Shown: positions 16,712-25,637, numbered from the stretch's first letter. The stretch: 64,000 bases of DNA from Prevotella sp. E2-28 (GCF_022024055.1 NZ_CP091788.1:2976001-3040000); one strand, 5' to 3'. The notes: generated from the letters alone by a model not told the origin. Translations and numbers: made by a program.

Positions 16712-17224
16712 ATGGACGCACGAGAGTTTAAGCAGCGGTTCATGCCTCACTATAAGTTGCTCTACAGGGTGGCTTATCAGATGACGGGCAATACCCAAGA
16801 TGCCGAAGACCTGCTTCAGGACATGTATCTGAAGTTATGGCAGAAGCGCGAAGGTCTGCCAGACGAGGCAATGAAGGAGGCCTATCTCGTGAGGATGATA
16901 CGAAATTTGTTCTTAGAGCAACGGCGCGTCAAACGACTCGACACATCGACAGAACTAAAGGAGGCCTACTCCCCACCCGATGAACAAAGCCTCGATTATC
17001 AGATAGATACCAGAGACGAGGTTCAAAAAATGCAAGGACTCATCAGCGAACTACCAGAAAGAGAGGCAAGAATCATCCAGATGCACCTCGTGGAGGAACG
17101 CTCTTACGAAGAGATAGAGCAAGACACTGGGCTATCAAAAGGCAATATCCGCATCATCGTGATGCGAACAAGACAAAAGTTAAAACAACAATTCCAAAAT
17201 ATCACGAAGACATGGACGAATTAG
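16712..17224 (+). CDS. ECF-type RNA polymerase sigma factor
   Basis: 170 residues with both conserved sigma-70 regions: region 2 (YKLLYRVAYQMTGNTQDAEDLLQDMYLKLW, about 14-43) and region 4 (LPEREARIIQMHLVEERSYEEIEQDTGLSKGNIRIIVMRTRQKL, about 114-157). It would direct RNA polymerase to a small set of promoters. The next gene starts 13 bases before its stop, the usual coupling of an ECF factor to its membrane-bound anti-sigma. It has no TonB/FecR partner here, so it is unlike the SusC-linked anti-sigma systems. Confidence 0.92.
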   Translation: MDAREFKQRFMPHYKLLYRVAYQMTGNTQDAEDLLQDMYLKLWQKREGLPDEAMKEAYLVRMIRNLFLEQRRVKRLDTSTELKEAYSPPDEQSLDYQIDTRDEVQKMQGLISELPEREARIIQMHLVEERSYEEIEQDTGLSKGNIRIIVMRTRQKLKQQFQNITKTWTN

Positions 17225-17631
17225 ATTACAAAGCTTTAGAACAAATTCCCATCCCTGAAGGACTGGAAGAGCGACTCTCTGCCAAGATTGACGAGTGGGA
17301 GAAGGAAGAGAAGCAGCAGAAGGCTAAGCATCGCGTTCTCCGCCCCAACATTCTGCGCTATACAGCCGCAGCAGCTAGTGTCGTCCTCATCGTTGGTGTG
17401 GGAATCCATCTGCTGAGTCAAGATAAATATATGAATCTGGCTGAGCAGGATACCTATCAAGACCCCATGTTGGCAAAACAAGAGGCCGAACGTGCCCTCA
17501 CACTGCTGGCAGTCAATTTGAACAAGGGCATGGGACATCTGGATAAGGCGAAAGCCCTGAGCGATAAGACAGAAAAAACATTAAATGAACAATTAAACGT
17601 ATTAAAGCAATATGAAACAGACAATCATTAA
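17212..17631 (+). CDS. Single-pass membrane protein, probable anti-sigma factor
   Basis: 139 residues. The N-terminal 50 residues are charged and cytoplasmic (DELDYKALEQIPIPEGLEERLSAKIDEWEKEEKQ), then one transmembrane helix near 54-70 (AAAASVVLIVGVGIHLL), then a periplasmic part rich in helix-forming residues. The layout and its 13-base overlap with the ECF sigma gene suggest an anti-sigma that holds the sigma factor at the membrane. No zinc-binding anti-sigma motif is visible, so the assignment rests on context. It overlaps the next DUF4252-like gene by 20 bases. Confidence 0.6.
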   Translation: MDELDYKALEQIPIPEGLEERLSAKIDEWEKEEKQQKAKHRVLRPNILRYTAAAASVVLIVGVGIHLLSQDKYMNLAEQDTYQDPMLAKQEAERALTLLAVNLNKGMGHLDKAKALSDKTEKTLNEQLNVLKQYETDNH

Positions 17632-18082
17632 GGCTCTCCTCTGCGTGGTGGTGGCTCTGTGCAGCCTCAACGCCAATGCCCAGGTTAAGGCATTCGAGAA
17701 ATATGCCGACACAAAGAACGTGACCTATGTCTTCATCTCGAAATTCATGCTGGGTATGGCAGGCAAGAATGCCGGGATCTCAGTTCCAGGCGTCGATGTC
17801 AAGAGCCTGACCAACAAACTGTCGGGCATTCAGATTATCACTTCCGAGGATAATGCCGCCCAGAAGAAACTGAAGAACGACGTCAAGGCTATTATCGCAA
17901 AAGAGAAATACGAATTGATGATGCAGGTAAACGAGGACGACAGTAAGGTAAACATGTATCATCACATAGGGAAACCGCAGTCGGCCGTCGTCATGCTTGT
18001 AGAAGAGGATGATGAGACAACGGTCATCGTCTTCTCTGGCAAGTTTACGCTGGAAGACGTGATGAAGATGACACAAGACTAA
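17612..18082 (+). CDS. DUF4252-like exported protein
   Basis: 156 residues with a signal peptide (MKQTIIKALLCVVVALCSLNANAQ). Residues 25-156 parallel the first DUF4252-like protein of the operon: FEKYADTKNVTYVFISKFMLGMAG, then LSGIQIITSEDN, then VVMLVEEDDETTVIVFSGKFTLEDVMKM. It lacks the acidic tail. The gene overlaps the anti-sigma candidate by 20 bases, so the four genes are tightly linked. Role unknown. Confidence 0.75.
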   Translation: MKQTIIKALLCVVVALCSLNANAQVKAFEKYADTKNVTYVFISKFMLGMAGKNAGISVPGVDVKSLTNKLSGIQIITSEDNAAQKKLKNDVKAIIAKEKYELMMQVNEDDSKVNMYHHIGKPQSAVVMLVEEDDETTVIVFSGKFTLEDVMKMTQD

Positions 18083-18101
18083 CCCCAAATCATTCCGTAC
18101 T

Positions 18102-19235
18102 ATGAAACAGGCGATAGCTATCTACACACTCACCTCCGAGCTTCACGATGAAAAGGCCGTTGATGCCGTTACCCAATTGTTCCTTGCCAGTCTTGGTATA
18201 GACTACGAACTGAAAGGTAGCAACTACAGTGATTACGGCACACATGCCCTGAGTTTGATCTACGTCCGCACTGGCGGCACTGAGGGCATCTTCCTCCGCT
18301 TACTGCCTGAGTTGCAGGCCAAGAGCCATCGTCCGTTCTACCTGCTCACGTCAGGTAAGAGTAATTCGCTGGCAGCTTCTATGGAGATTCTGTCGTATCT
18401 TCGTCAACAGAACATCCGTGGTGAGATTCTTCACGGCAGCAGTGAGTATATCGCTCATCGCATCCAACTTTTGAAAAAAGTAGAAGAAGCTCGGCAAAGT
18501 CTCAACGGCACACGCCTAGGCATCATCGGCAAGCCCTCCGACTGGCTGATTTCCAGTCAAGCTAACAAGGAGAAGGTAAAAGATATCTTGGGGATCGAGT
18601 TAGTAGATATCCCCATGCAGGAACTGCTCAGCGAGATAACTGACCCTGAGAAGATATACGAAGCCCTGAAAGTGATTATCGACAGACACAAGTTGCAAGG
18701 TTTCACACTGCGCTGTTTCGACCTCCTTTCTACCGTGAAGAATACGGGATGTATGCCTTTAGCCAGACTGAATGCTGAGGGGTATGTTGCAGGTTGCGAA
18801 GGCGATGTGCCTGCGATGCTTTCCATGATGATAGTACGTTCACTGTTAGGTATCTCTGGTTTCCAAGCCAATCCCTCAAGCATCAATCCAGAGACAGGCG
18901 AGATGCTTTTCGCCCACTGCACGATTCCCCTTAATATGGTGGATCGCTACGAGTTGGACACTCACTTTGAGTCAGGCATCGGTACGGGTATTCGAGGCTA
19001 TATGAAGGAAGGCCCAGTCACTATACTCAAGGTCTCAGGCGACCTCTCTCGTCACTTCATCGCCGAAGGCACCCTTGTTCGCAATGAGGCGAAGCCCGAC
19101 CTCTGCCGCACGCAACAGGTCATCCAACTTGCCGACAAGAGCCTCGCCACCACATATTTCCTCACCAATCCCATCGGCAATCACCATATTATCATGTCTG
19201 GGCATTGCAAAGAACTTGTTGAACAACTGCTCTAA
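18102..19235 (+). CDS. L-fucose/arabinose-isomerase-like protein
   Basis: 377 residues, no signal peptide. The N-terminal part (YVRTGGTEGIFLRLLP, PFYLLTSGKSNSLAASMEILSYLR) and the central part (RLGIIGKPSDWLISS, TLRCFDLLSTVKNTGCMPLARLNAEGYVAGCEGDVPAMLSMM) resemble the domains of FucI/AraA-type ketol isomerases, with the CFD and CEGD segments in the usual metal-site positions. It is shorter than true L-fucose isomerase (about 590). The substrate cannot be told from the sequence. It begins 19 bases after the DUF4252-like gene and may be read from the same transcript, though no functional link is obvious. Confidence 0.6.
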   Translation: MKQAIAIYTLTSELHDEKAVDAVTQLFLASLGIDYELKGSNYSDYGTHALSLIYVRTGGTEGIFLRLLPELQAKSHRPFYLLTSGKSNSLAASMEILSYLRQQNIRGEILHGSSEYIAHRIQLLKKVEEARQSLNGTRLGIIGKPSDWLISSQANKEKVKDILGIELVDIPMQELLSEITDPEKIYEALKVIIDRHKLQGFTLRCFDLLSTVKNTGCMPLARLNAEGYVAGCEGDVPAMLSMMIVRSLLGISGFQANPSSINPETGEMLFAHCTIPLNMVDRYELDTHFESGIGTGIRGYMKEGPVTILKVSGDLSRHFIAEGTLVRNEAKPDLCRTQQVIQLADKSLATTYFLTNPIGNHHIIMSGHCKELVEQLL

Positions 19236-19506
19236 CCCGCGTTTTTACGGTTCAGAATAATTGTAGGCAAAATGCTCCAAAACCACGTTTTCTTGGGCGG
19301 AAAGCGGTGTTTTCCTCGAAGGAAAACGATGGTTTCCTAAGGAGATACCGTCTTCCTTTTACTGCCACCTTGCTGCCACCATTTTTTCCCATAAACAGGG
19401 CATTTCTGGAAATTGGTGGCAGAGTGGCAGCAATTTTAAATTTTCAAGAATAAAGAAAATACGGAAGGAAAGCAAGATACAAAAAGCAAACTTTTTAAGC
19501 GAATCA
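19236..19506. other. Non-coding stretch with nested inverted repeats
   Basis: No gene is seen. GTTTTCCTcgaAGGAAAAC (19309-19327) is a perfect 8-bp stem, and AGGAAA...TTTCCT (19320-19338) is an alternative, overlapping stem. Further on, GCTGCCACC (19372-19380) faces GGTGGCA (19415-19421) and TGGCAGC. None is followed by a T run that would make a clear terminator. Confidence 0.5.
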
Positions 19507-19538
19507 TTTGGCTATCTCAACAAAAAGTATTACTTTTG
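19507..19538 (+). promoter_or_regulatory. Promoter of tRNA-Leu
   Basis: TTTG at 19507-19510, a 20-nt spacer, then TACTTTTG at 19531-19538 followed by CAG: an ideal Bacteroidetes promoter, 35 nt before the mature tRNA. Confidence 0.75.
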
Positions 19539-19573
19539 CAGCCACATATATCGCGAATACCTTAAAAGGAGCT

Positions 19574-19655
19574 GCGCCTGTGGCGGAATTGGTAGACGCG
19601 CTAGACTTAGGATCTAGTGTCTCGCGACGTGCAGGTTCGAGTCCTGTCAGGCGCA
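19574..19655 (+). tRNA. tRNA-Leu (anticodon UAG)
   Basis: An 82-nt cloverleaf: acceptor GCGCCTG pairs with CAGGCGC plus discriminator A; the D-arm contains AATTGGTAGAC; the anticodon stem-loop CTAGACTTAGGATCTAG carries TAG; the T-arm is GCAGGTTCGAGTCCTGT. CCA is not encoded. The anticodon reads CUN leucine codons. Confidence 0.95.
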
Positions 19656-19660
19656 CAAAA

Positions 19661-19694
19661 AAAAAGCACCTCACATAATGTGAAGTGCTTTTTC
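19661..19694. terminator. Bidirectional terminator between tRNA-Leu and the envelope operon
   Basis: AAAAAGCAC.TCACAT pairs with ATGTGA.GTGCTTTTT, with T runs on both strands. It ends the tRNA transcript (plus) and the four-gene operon that stops at 19700 (minus). Confidence 0.85.
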
Positions 19695-19699
19695 TTTTA

Positions 19700-21205
19700 T
19701 TATTTCAAAATAATAACTTTTGCAGTCCTATTATTCATATTTGGCATCGTATGTCCTACTGGAGCATCTATATATGTCGCATCAGCGACAATGAATTTCC
19801 GCCCGTTCAATTGAATATAATCACCCGTAGCCCCCTGTTCAGTAAATTCCACAGCCGAAGCTAAATGACCAGGATAATAAATCAAGATACAATTGAGTCC
19901 CAATAAATCACGTACTAACCTTGTAAAGAGAATAGAACGATCTTCACAGTCACAATAAGGATAATAAAGTGATTCTTCTGCAAAGAATGCACGATCGCGT
20001 CCCCAAACCTTATCGTCGTATTCGTACACAAATCCTGTCTGCACATAATTCAACAACTTATTAACTGCAGTCAATTGGTTACACCCCTGAATACCTGCAC
20101 GCAACGACGGATAAATTTGAGCCTTAACCTCTTCACTCAAAGGTGTATTAGCATACATAGCCCATCGACTCACCATATTCTCACCAACCATTGAAGTAGG
20201 ATAAGTGCTATAAAAATTCATCAAATTAGTATTCGATGTCATAGTTGTACGCATCTCCGGATAACGTCTTGATTGTCGTGTTTTAGGTTGCGAAACGGCA
20301 CGTTCAAACAGCTGTTCTACTGGAATAAGCAACGACATTGCCTGTTCATTGGGGAATGTTATATCACAAATATAAATACGGCTCGACGATACTCCATATG
20401 GATAATACTTTTTCCCATCTACTACAAAATAGCCTAAATTATATATAATGTGATCTGAGGCATACAGCATAATCAGTTTGCCCATATCAGTACGCGCCAA
20501 CCTCATCTTATAGCCAGACTGACAATAGACATAGGCCATTAGAAGTGTAGTCTCGTTAGTATTAGTGCCACATATACAATCAGCCATATATTTAAGCATC
20601 TCCAAATAGCCCCAATCGCAGAGTTTCTTTTCTTGTCGGATTTGCAAACAATCGTATACAAGATTAGAATACGCATCTGTTGACATCTGTTTCCAAGCTT
20701 GTGCTATGCTTCGTTCACTCACCCCTTCAAGTCTGAGGCGATGAGAACTATCAAATCGTACTGATGCCTTCGTACCAAAGAATGAGAATTCAACCTTTGG
20801 CACATTGACAGGTGTCGGAGTCTGCTCAATCGGAGCAACTGGTTGGGGCTGGGGTTTCGGGACTGGCACTGGCACCACATCCTTATAAGGAAGTGCCTTG
20901 GGGATTAATTTCTTATTTTCGTCTTTCTTAGGGAATACAACTGGTGGGATTGGTTTCAACTTATCTTCGGGTACCTCTATCTTTGCAACAACACGATACT
21001 CTGCCCATGCACGTTCAAGCATTGCTGCATATTCTGCATTCACGCGTCTCAAAAACGAATTATACTCATTGTTTGTGCGCTGTTGGAAAGCATCAAACTG
21101 ATTGTTCATCCGCTTTTCGAATGACTCAAAATCATTTTGAGCCACACCTGTTATAGATACAGCTAAGCAGAGAAATACGCTTATAAAATGCCCTTTATTT
21201 GCCAT
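19700..21205 (-). CDS. Exported transglutaminase-like protein
   Basis: 501 residues with a signal peptide (ISVFLCLAVSITGVAQ). Residues 24-75 are charged and probably coiled-coil; residues 80-140 are a Pro-rich linker (VPVPKPQPQP). The C-terminal part looks like a transglutaminase/cysteine-protease fold, with the possible triad Cys420 (YCDCEDRS), His447 (YYPGHLASAV) and Asp475 (FIVADATY). Spacing of the triad fits the bacterial transglutaminase-like superfamily. Whether it cross-links or cleaves is unknown. It is the last of four closely spaced genes (gaps of 6, 15 and 21 bases), so it most likely acts on or with the LPP20-like and PEGA proteins in the envelope. Confidence 0.65.
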   Translation of the reverse strand: MANKGHFISVFLCLAVSITGVAQNDFESFEKRMNNQFDAFQQRTNNEYNSFLRRVNAEYAAMLERAWAEYRVVAKIEVPEDKLKPIPPVVFPKKDENKKLIPKALPYKDVVPVPVPKPQPQPVAPIEQTPTPVNVPKVEFSFFGTKASVRFDSSHRLRLEGVSERSIAQAWKQMSTDAYSNLVYDCLQIRQEKKLCDWGYLEMLKYMADCICGTNTNETTLLMAYVYCQSGYKMRLARTDMGKLIMLYASDHIIYNLGYFVVDGKKYYPYGVSSSRIYICDITFPNEQAMSLLIPVEQLFERAVSQPKTRQSRRYPEMRTTMTSNTNLMNFYSTYPTSMVGENMVSRWAMYANTPLSEEVKAQIYPSLRAGIQGCNQLTAVNKLLNYVQTGFVYEYDDKVWGRDRAFFAEESLYYPYCDCEDRSILFTRLVRDLLGLNCILIYYPGHLASAVEFTEQGATGDYIQLNGRKFIVADATYIDAPVGHTMPNMNNRTAKVIILK

Positions 21206-21226
21206 ACATTTCCACCTTCGTACTCA

Positions 21227-22951
21227 TTACCAGCAAAACGACATTGTTATGCCATATTTATTCACATAAGTCTTACCCTCCACTTTATTTCCGTTATCTG
21301 TCCAAGTTACCACTCCCTTATGCTTGATAAAGCCCTTTGACATGAAAGCATTGAATGATACCCCGCCAAGATTTAGGGATCCACCTAAGTCCCATGTCGC
21401 ATTAAAACGGCCTGGACCGCCATTATCTTCGCCATAATAGTTGTCATAGACTTTGGAAGTAGAAGTATCATCGCCAGAGCCGCCAAGGAACTTCTTACTA
21501 TAAGAGGCATACAAACCATAGTCAGCACCTACGCCACCATGCACCGACAAACTGCATTTACGTCCCAAGGGGAGTCGGAAATACAGATGAGCAGGTACAT
21601 TCAGTGCGTGTTCTGTAAAATACTGTGTATCTTCACTCCAATCCTCATCATGAGCCATATATAACTCGTAGAACAAGCCAAAATAGAGTCCTAAGCCCCA
21701 AGAGAATGCAGGTTGGAAATGGAAGCCCATCTGCATACCACTCAAACTCTTGTTCTCTCTAAAATAACCAGGATCTATCTTATAACGTTCGCCACTATAG
21801 GTAGATACGATCTGCTTTGACACATAACCAATAGAAAAACCTGCCGGATGGTGGTCGTATTCTCGGTTCCAAGGCATCACGAAATCGTTTCTCGCACTAA
21901 GTTTGAACACATGGCTTGATTGTGGCTTATTGATACTCATTGTTTTTTCCCTAGTCTTTCCAAGGTACTCCACTCTAAACGTATGTGAGCCATAAGGTAA
22001 TTCCACATTATAGGCCGGCATTCCCACATACTCTTTTTCATTGTCAACCACTAATCGAGCCGATACTGGACTTCCACTATATTTTGTAGTAATCTGCACG
22101 TTACTCTTCTTCACAGGATGAAGTTCAATTACCGTTGTTGCATTCGTAACGTTTATACTCTGTTCGTCAACTTGTACCGCACTCAATTCTGCCTTAAACG
22201 TATGGGCACCCAATACGATATTATAATCATTAATAGGAGCCCTTCCTATCATGATATTATCCACATAAATAGCTGAACCACTGGGGTCACTTGTAATCTT
22301 TATCTTTGTACGCTCACGAAAGTCGAACTTATCAAACACAGTATGCCCCTCTGCAACCTCGATTGTCTCTACAAGAGTGTTCCCCTCATAAAACAATCGT
22401 AAATTATGAGTGCCTAAGCGCTGATTGGGGATCTCACAAGGAGTTTTGCCTTTATTGTCACCATCCAAATAAACTGATGCGCCTTCAGGTATTGAGCGAA
22501 CAACAATTGTGGCAGTTTTATTATTGGTCAAGGTAATATCATAGATATGTTTAGCCTTAAGCGTCTCGTTAATATTCAGACGACTGCTTGTACCATAAGT
22601 GGGATGCGTCATTTCTAGATACATATTGCTACCTGCACTAACGGCCAAGAGCCACTGTTGCTCCTTCTCTAAGAACTGTTTACTACCTAAGCCTAAGTTT
22701 GGCGAGCCTTTCACGTCAAGTTTCCGCATCTCCGACACCGACATATCAGTTACCTTAACTCTGATAATAGCAGCATTGTCGCCATTAAGATCAGAAGGCC
22801 AACTATCACTCATAAAAATCTCAGTAAGATTGCCGACAACAGCTTTTGTCTGTTTCAACTCACCTTTGAACTCCATTTGCGGTCTATCCTGTGCATAAGC
22901 CCATGGGCTAAGTAAAATGGCAAAAACAAGAAGTAATAATTTTCGATTCAT
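21227..22951 (-). CDS. PEGA-domain protein with C-terminal outer-membrane barrel
   Basis: 574 residues with a signal peptide (LLLLVFAILLSPWAYAQ). At least two PEGA repeats are visible near 151-240: IVVRSIPEGASVYLDGDNKGKTPCEIPNQRLGTHNLRL and IKITSDPSGSAIYVDNIMIGRAPI...LGAHTFKAE; a third, weaker one follows at about 270-330. From about 345 to the end the protein has alternating strands rich in Gly/Tyr with a terminal strand YGITMSFCW, like an outer-membrane barrel. PEGA domains usually mediate surface-layer or envelope contacts. The gene belongs to the four-gene operon; its partner is unknown. Confidence 0.7.
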   Translation of the reverse strand: MNRKLLLLVFAILLSPWAYAQDRPQMEFKGELKQTKAVVGNLTEIFMSDSWPSDLNGDNAAIIRVKVTDMSVSEMRKLDVKGSPNLGLGSKQFLEKEQQWLLAVSAGSNMYLEMTHPTYGTSSRLNINETLKAKHIYDITLTNNKTATIVVRSIPEGASVYLDGDNKGKTPCEIPNQRLGTHNLRLFYEGNTLVETIEVAEGHTVFDKFDFRERTKIKITSDPSGSAIYVDNIMIGRAPINDYNIVLGAHTFKAELSAVQVDEQSINVTNATTVIELHPVKKSNVQITTKYSGSPVSARLVVDNEKEYVGMPAYNVELPYGSHTFRVEYLGKTREKTMSINKPQSSHVFKLSARNDFVMPWNREYDHHPAGFSIGYVSKQIVSTYSGERYKIDPGYFRENKSLSGMQMGFHFQPAFSWGLGLYFGLFYELYMAHDEDWSEDTQYFTEHALNVPAHLYFRLPLGRKCSLSVHGGVGADYGLYASYSKKFLGGSGDDTSTSKVYDNYYGEDNGGPGRFNATWDLGGSLNLGGVSFNAFMSKGFIKHKGVVTWTDNGNKVEGKTYVNKYGITMSFCW

Positions 22952-22966
22952 TGTATATTATCAGTA

Positions 22967-24835
22967 TTAGTGATTAAAGTTCGAAATAAATTTCTGAAGT
23001 GTTATCATTTCCGTATAATCTGGTTGCCACAAACGCACCCGGATAATAGGAGATTCACCTCGTGTATCAAGAAAAAGAGTCAAATATCCTTCGTCGGAAT
23101 AACCCTGTGAAGCATAGCGTTGTCTGATCTGAATACCAAAAGCAGCTCCACGATCGAAATTTGACGGCATTTCAATCATGTTGGTAACATTATCTTCAAA
23201 CGACAAATGCACAAACTCATTCTGTTTAAAAATCTTGCTCAAGCGGTTGATATATTCTTCCTTCGTATACTTACTATATTTGACATTGGTTGGCGAGTCT
23301 GAAAACTTTACCAATTTACTCTGATCCAGCATACCACCTTTAGGACCTGCGCTCTTCAACACTGTTCCTGTGATAATTAGGGCATTGTCTGAGAATATGC
23401 TACTAATAAAATCAAGGCGTTTCATAGCAAAAGCAGTCTGATAGTCTTCCATAAAATTCAGGATAACCCATCGTGACACCTCTGGCCACTTAGCCGCAGC
23501 ATTCATAATGTCGTTTTCTGCACGCTTTGAAAGTGCAAAAGCAACAGATACGATTTTCCCAGAGGAAGGATCAAAACGATAGACGATATCTTCCATAAAG
23601 GCTTTATTCGTCTTGTATTTCACCTTTACATGAGTTGCGCGTCCAATAACATAATTATCAGCCTCAACAAATTCATAGTCAGACTTTCCAGACAATGTCA
23701 CCTGCCCCGTTTTCAGCATCTTAGAAAACAATTGATACCCCTCTGGGGTAAAATACTGGAATGCCTGTTCTGGCTTGCGGTTCTTGATAGCCTCTTCAGC
23801 CTTGAGCACTGCATCAAACATTTGTTTGTTATTAACACGGCGCATCTCTATAGGCTTCCTGATTCTCGGAGCCTCAGGAGTTATCTCTAGCGCCTGAGAT
23901 GCCGTCGCTACAGGGGTTACTTCGTTACCAGCCTTCACTTCTCCCCCTCTTAACTTCATGGCAACATCTATCGTTGAATCAAATTTGGGCTGACTAGCTC
24001 CAAAAGCTGCATTCAAATCACCATCTGCAGGATCTATCTCATTACGGAAGCGAGTCTCATAAACCAAGCGTAACTTCTCATTAGCAGGGAAACCTACTAA
24101 CTCAACCTCTCCAATACCATCTTTCACCACTACAGGTCCAACAATGCTCTGTCCATCATTATATTTAAACTGAAGTGACGAAACATCTTTACCATTGTAA
24201 GTAAACTTAACACGTGCATCAACACGGTTGTTTACCAATCCACCTTCAACGACCTCAGCCTTCAACATCTGAAGTACCGACTTTATCTTTACAGGCAACA
24301 AAGAGCTGGCTTGTCCCTCCTGTCCGGCAAATTCCACATTTACAGGATCTGGATTCAACTTCGACAACACCAATGCCCAATAATAGCAACGTAACGCATC
24401 GTCTATCTGCAGTCTTTCTTCGGCCTTCTTACCTGTCTCTACAAGATCCAGGATTCTATCTTCACGTTGTCTGAGGACCTTACCTACTTCGTCTTTGTCC
24501 ATAAAACATAATACACGTGCCTCAGGTTCTTCCTCAAGCACACGTATCTGAACATTTCTAAACTTAGCTGCCGAAATCGTCTGCAAGACCCGCTCCTCAG
24601 TATACTCGTTATTTACTTTCTTCTTTCCTAATATATCTATTATGGAAACAGATATACTACGGCTCATTTGAGCCATAGCTGTAGCTTCGGCTTTTTCTGT
24701 TGTCACTCCAGAGCCTTCGCCCCACACATATTTACCACTTGTTTTTACTTCCTCATTGCTTTGAGCATACATATTGGAACTACAGCCCAACATGCACACC
24801 CAAAACAATAGTTTTATAAAATGACGCCCTATCAT
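22967..24835 (-). CDS. LPP20-like protein with C-terminal NTF2-like domain
   Basis: 622 residues. The export signal (FWVCMLGCSSNMYAQ) could be cleaved as a lipoprotein at Cys18 or by signal peptidase I. Residues 30-125 look like an LPP20/FlgO-type domain (GKYVWGEGSGVTTEKAEATAMAQMSRSISVSI). Helical and beta segments follow, with VNVEFAGQEGQASSLLPVKIK in the middle. The last 160 residues (FMEDYQTAFAMKRLDFISSIFSDNALIITG) resemble an NTF2/SnoaL-like fold. Family assignments are from pattern only. It lies 6 bases after the gene for the smaller LPP20-like lipoprotein. Confidence 0.55.
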   Translation of the reverse strand: MIGRHFIKLLFWVCMLGCSSNMYAQSNEEVKTSGKYVWGEGSGVTTEKAEATAMAQMSRSISVSIIDILGKKKVNNEYTEERVLQTISAAKFRNVQIRVLEEEPEARVLCFMDKDEVGKVLRQREDRILDLVETGKKAEERLQIDDALRCYYWALVLSKLNPDPVNVEFAGQEGQASSLLPVKIKSVLQMLKAEVVEGGLVNNRVDARVKFTYNGKDVSSLQFKYNDGQSIVGPVVVKDGIGEVELVGFPANEKLRLVYETRFRNEIDPADGDLNAAFGASQPKFDSTIDVAMKLRGGEVKAGNEVTPVATASQALEITPEAPRIRKPIEMRRVNNKQMFDAVLKAEEAIKNRKPEQAFQYFTPEGYQLFSKMLKTGQVTLSGKSDYEFVEADNYVIGRATHVKVKYKTNKAFMEDIVYRFDPSSGKIVSVAFALSKRAENDIMNAAAKWPEVSRWVILNFMEDYQTAFAMKRLDFISSIFSDNALIITGTVLKSAGPKGGMLDQSKLVKFSDSPTNVKYSKYTKEEYINRLSKIFKQNEFVHLSFEDNVTNMIEMPSNFDRGAAFGIQIRQRYASQGYSDEGYLTLFLDTRGESPIIRVRLWQPDYTEMITLQKFISNFNH

Positions 24836-24841
24836 ATAAAT

Positions 24842-25450
24842 TTACTCAGCTTTCGCTTTTCTCATCTCTTCCTCAACGCGCTGACGGAATTTCTCGTACT
24901 CAAAATTCATCTTCATGCGGTCTTCATCAGAAACCTGCTGTTTCACCTTATTAGCAACATCTTTTGCTAACTGGCCAACACCAGCCTGATATTCCAAACA
25001 AACGAACACCTGGTACGAACCATCCACCTGTTGGTATTGTGATGTCTTTACAATGACTGTATTTCTCACTACTTCATTTGCGATAGCAATTGACATACTA
25101 TTCTGCTTGCTGTCCTCATCACGTACAGAGCCACCTTGCTTACCATCTGATGACGACTTACGATAGCCACTATTATCAGTTGACTGAGCAGTCTTTATAG
25201 CACTTGCAATAGCACGGGCAAACTTCGAACGGGCACTCAGTTCAGCATACTCAGTAGCTTCAGAAAGATCAAAACGAACAGCTTCACCCCATGCACGGGT
25301 AGAAGGTTTTTGCTGAGCATACTCCTGACACTCATCTAATGCCAATTTCACTTTTGTTGGACCGGCAATAGTTGCCTGTTTTTGAGACCCACAGGCAAAA
25401 AATGTCATACCAATAGTACAAATCACCAAAGCAACAAAATATTTTTTCAT
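24842..25450 (-). CDS. LPP20-like lipoprotein
   Basis: 202 residues with a clear lipoprotein signal (TIGMTFFACGSQKQ, Cys at about 20). The body carries WGEAVRFDLSEATEYAELSARSKFARAIASAI and a final YQVFVCLEYQAGVGQLAK, the pattern of LPP20-type domains; the C-terminus is a charged helix. It is the promoter-proximal gene of the four-gene envelope operon. LPP20-family proteins in other bacteria are often found beside secretion or surface-structure genes, but no such partner other than the three downstream genes is present here. Confidence 0.6.
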   Translation of the reverse strand: MKKYFVALVICTIGMTFFACGSQKQATIAGPTKVKLALDECQEYAQQKPSTRAWGEAVRFDLSEATEYAELSARSKFARAIASAIKTAQSTDNSGYRKSSSDGKQGGSVRDEDSKQNSMSIAIANEVVRNTVIVKTSQYQQVDGSYQVFVCLEYQAGVGQLAKDVANKVKQQVSDEDRMKMNFEYEKFRQRVEEEMRKAKAE

Positions 25451-25600
25451 ACTTTTTTAGGTTAATAATGCCTCCTGCTCCCAAAATTCAGCGGTTAGTA
25501 ACTAGGTTTTTATTACGGATACCAAAAAGGCGTGGGAGTTGGTGTCAACCTTTTTCTTCGGATTCCTTTTTAAGTCGGCTTACCATACGATACGCCTATT
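25451..25600 (-). other. About 150-nt 5' leader of the envelope operon
   Basis: Between the promoter at 25608-25637 and the lipoprotein start lie about 150 nt with no gene. On the minus strand the leader contains GGAATCCG and GGTATCCG about 37 nt apart and a small GTTG-ACACC-AAC hairpin. I do not recognise a known RNA element. Confidence 0.35.
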
Positions 25601-25607
25601 TACATTG

Positions 25608-25637
25608 CAAAGATAAAGAAATTCATCTAATTAACAA
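25608..25637 (-). promoter_or_regulatory. Promoter of the LPP20/PEGA/transglutaminase operon
   Basis: Minus strand TTG at 25635-25637, 19-nt spacer, TATCTTTG at 25608-25615 followed by CAA: a good Bacteroidetes promoter. Confidence 0.7.
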
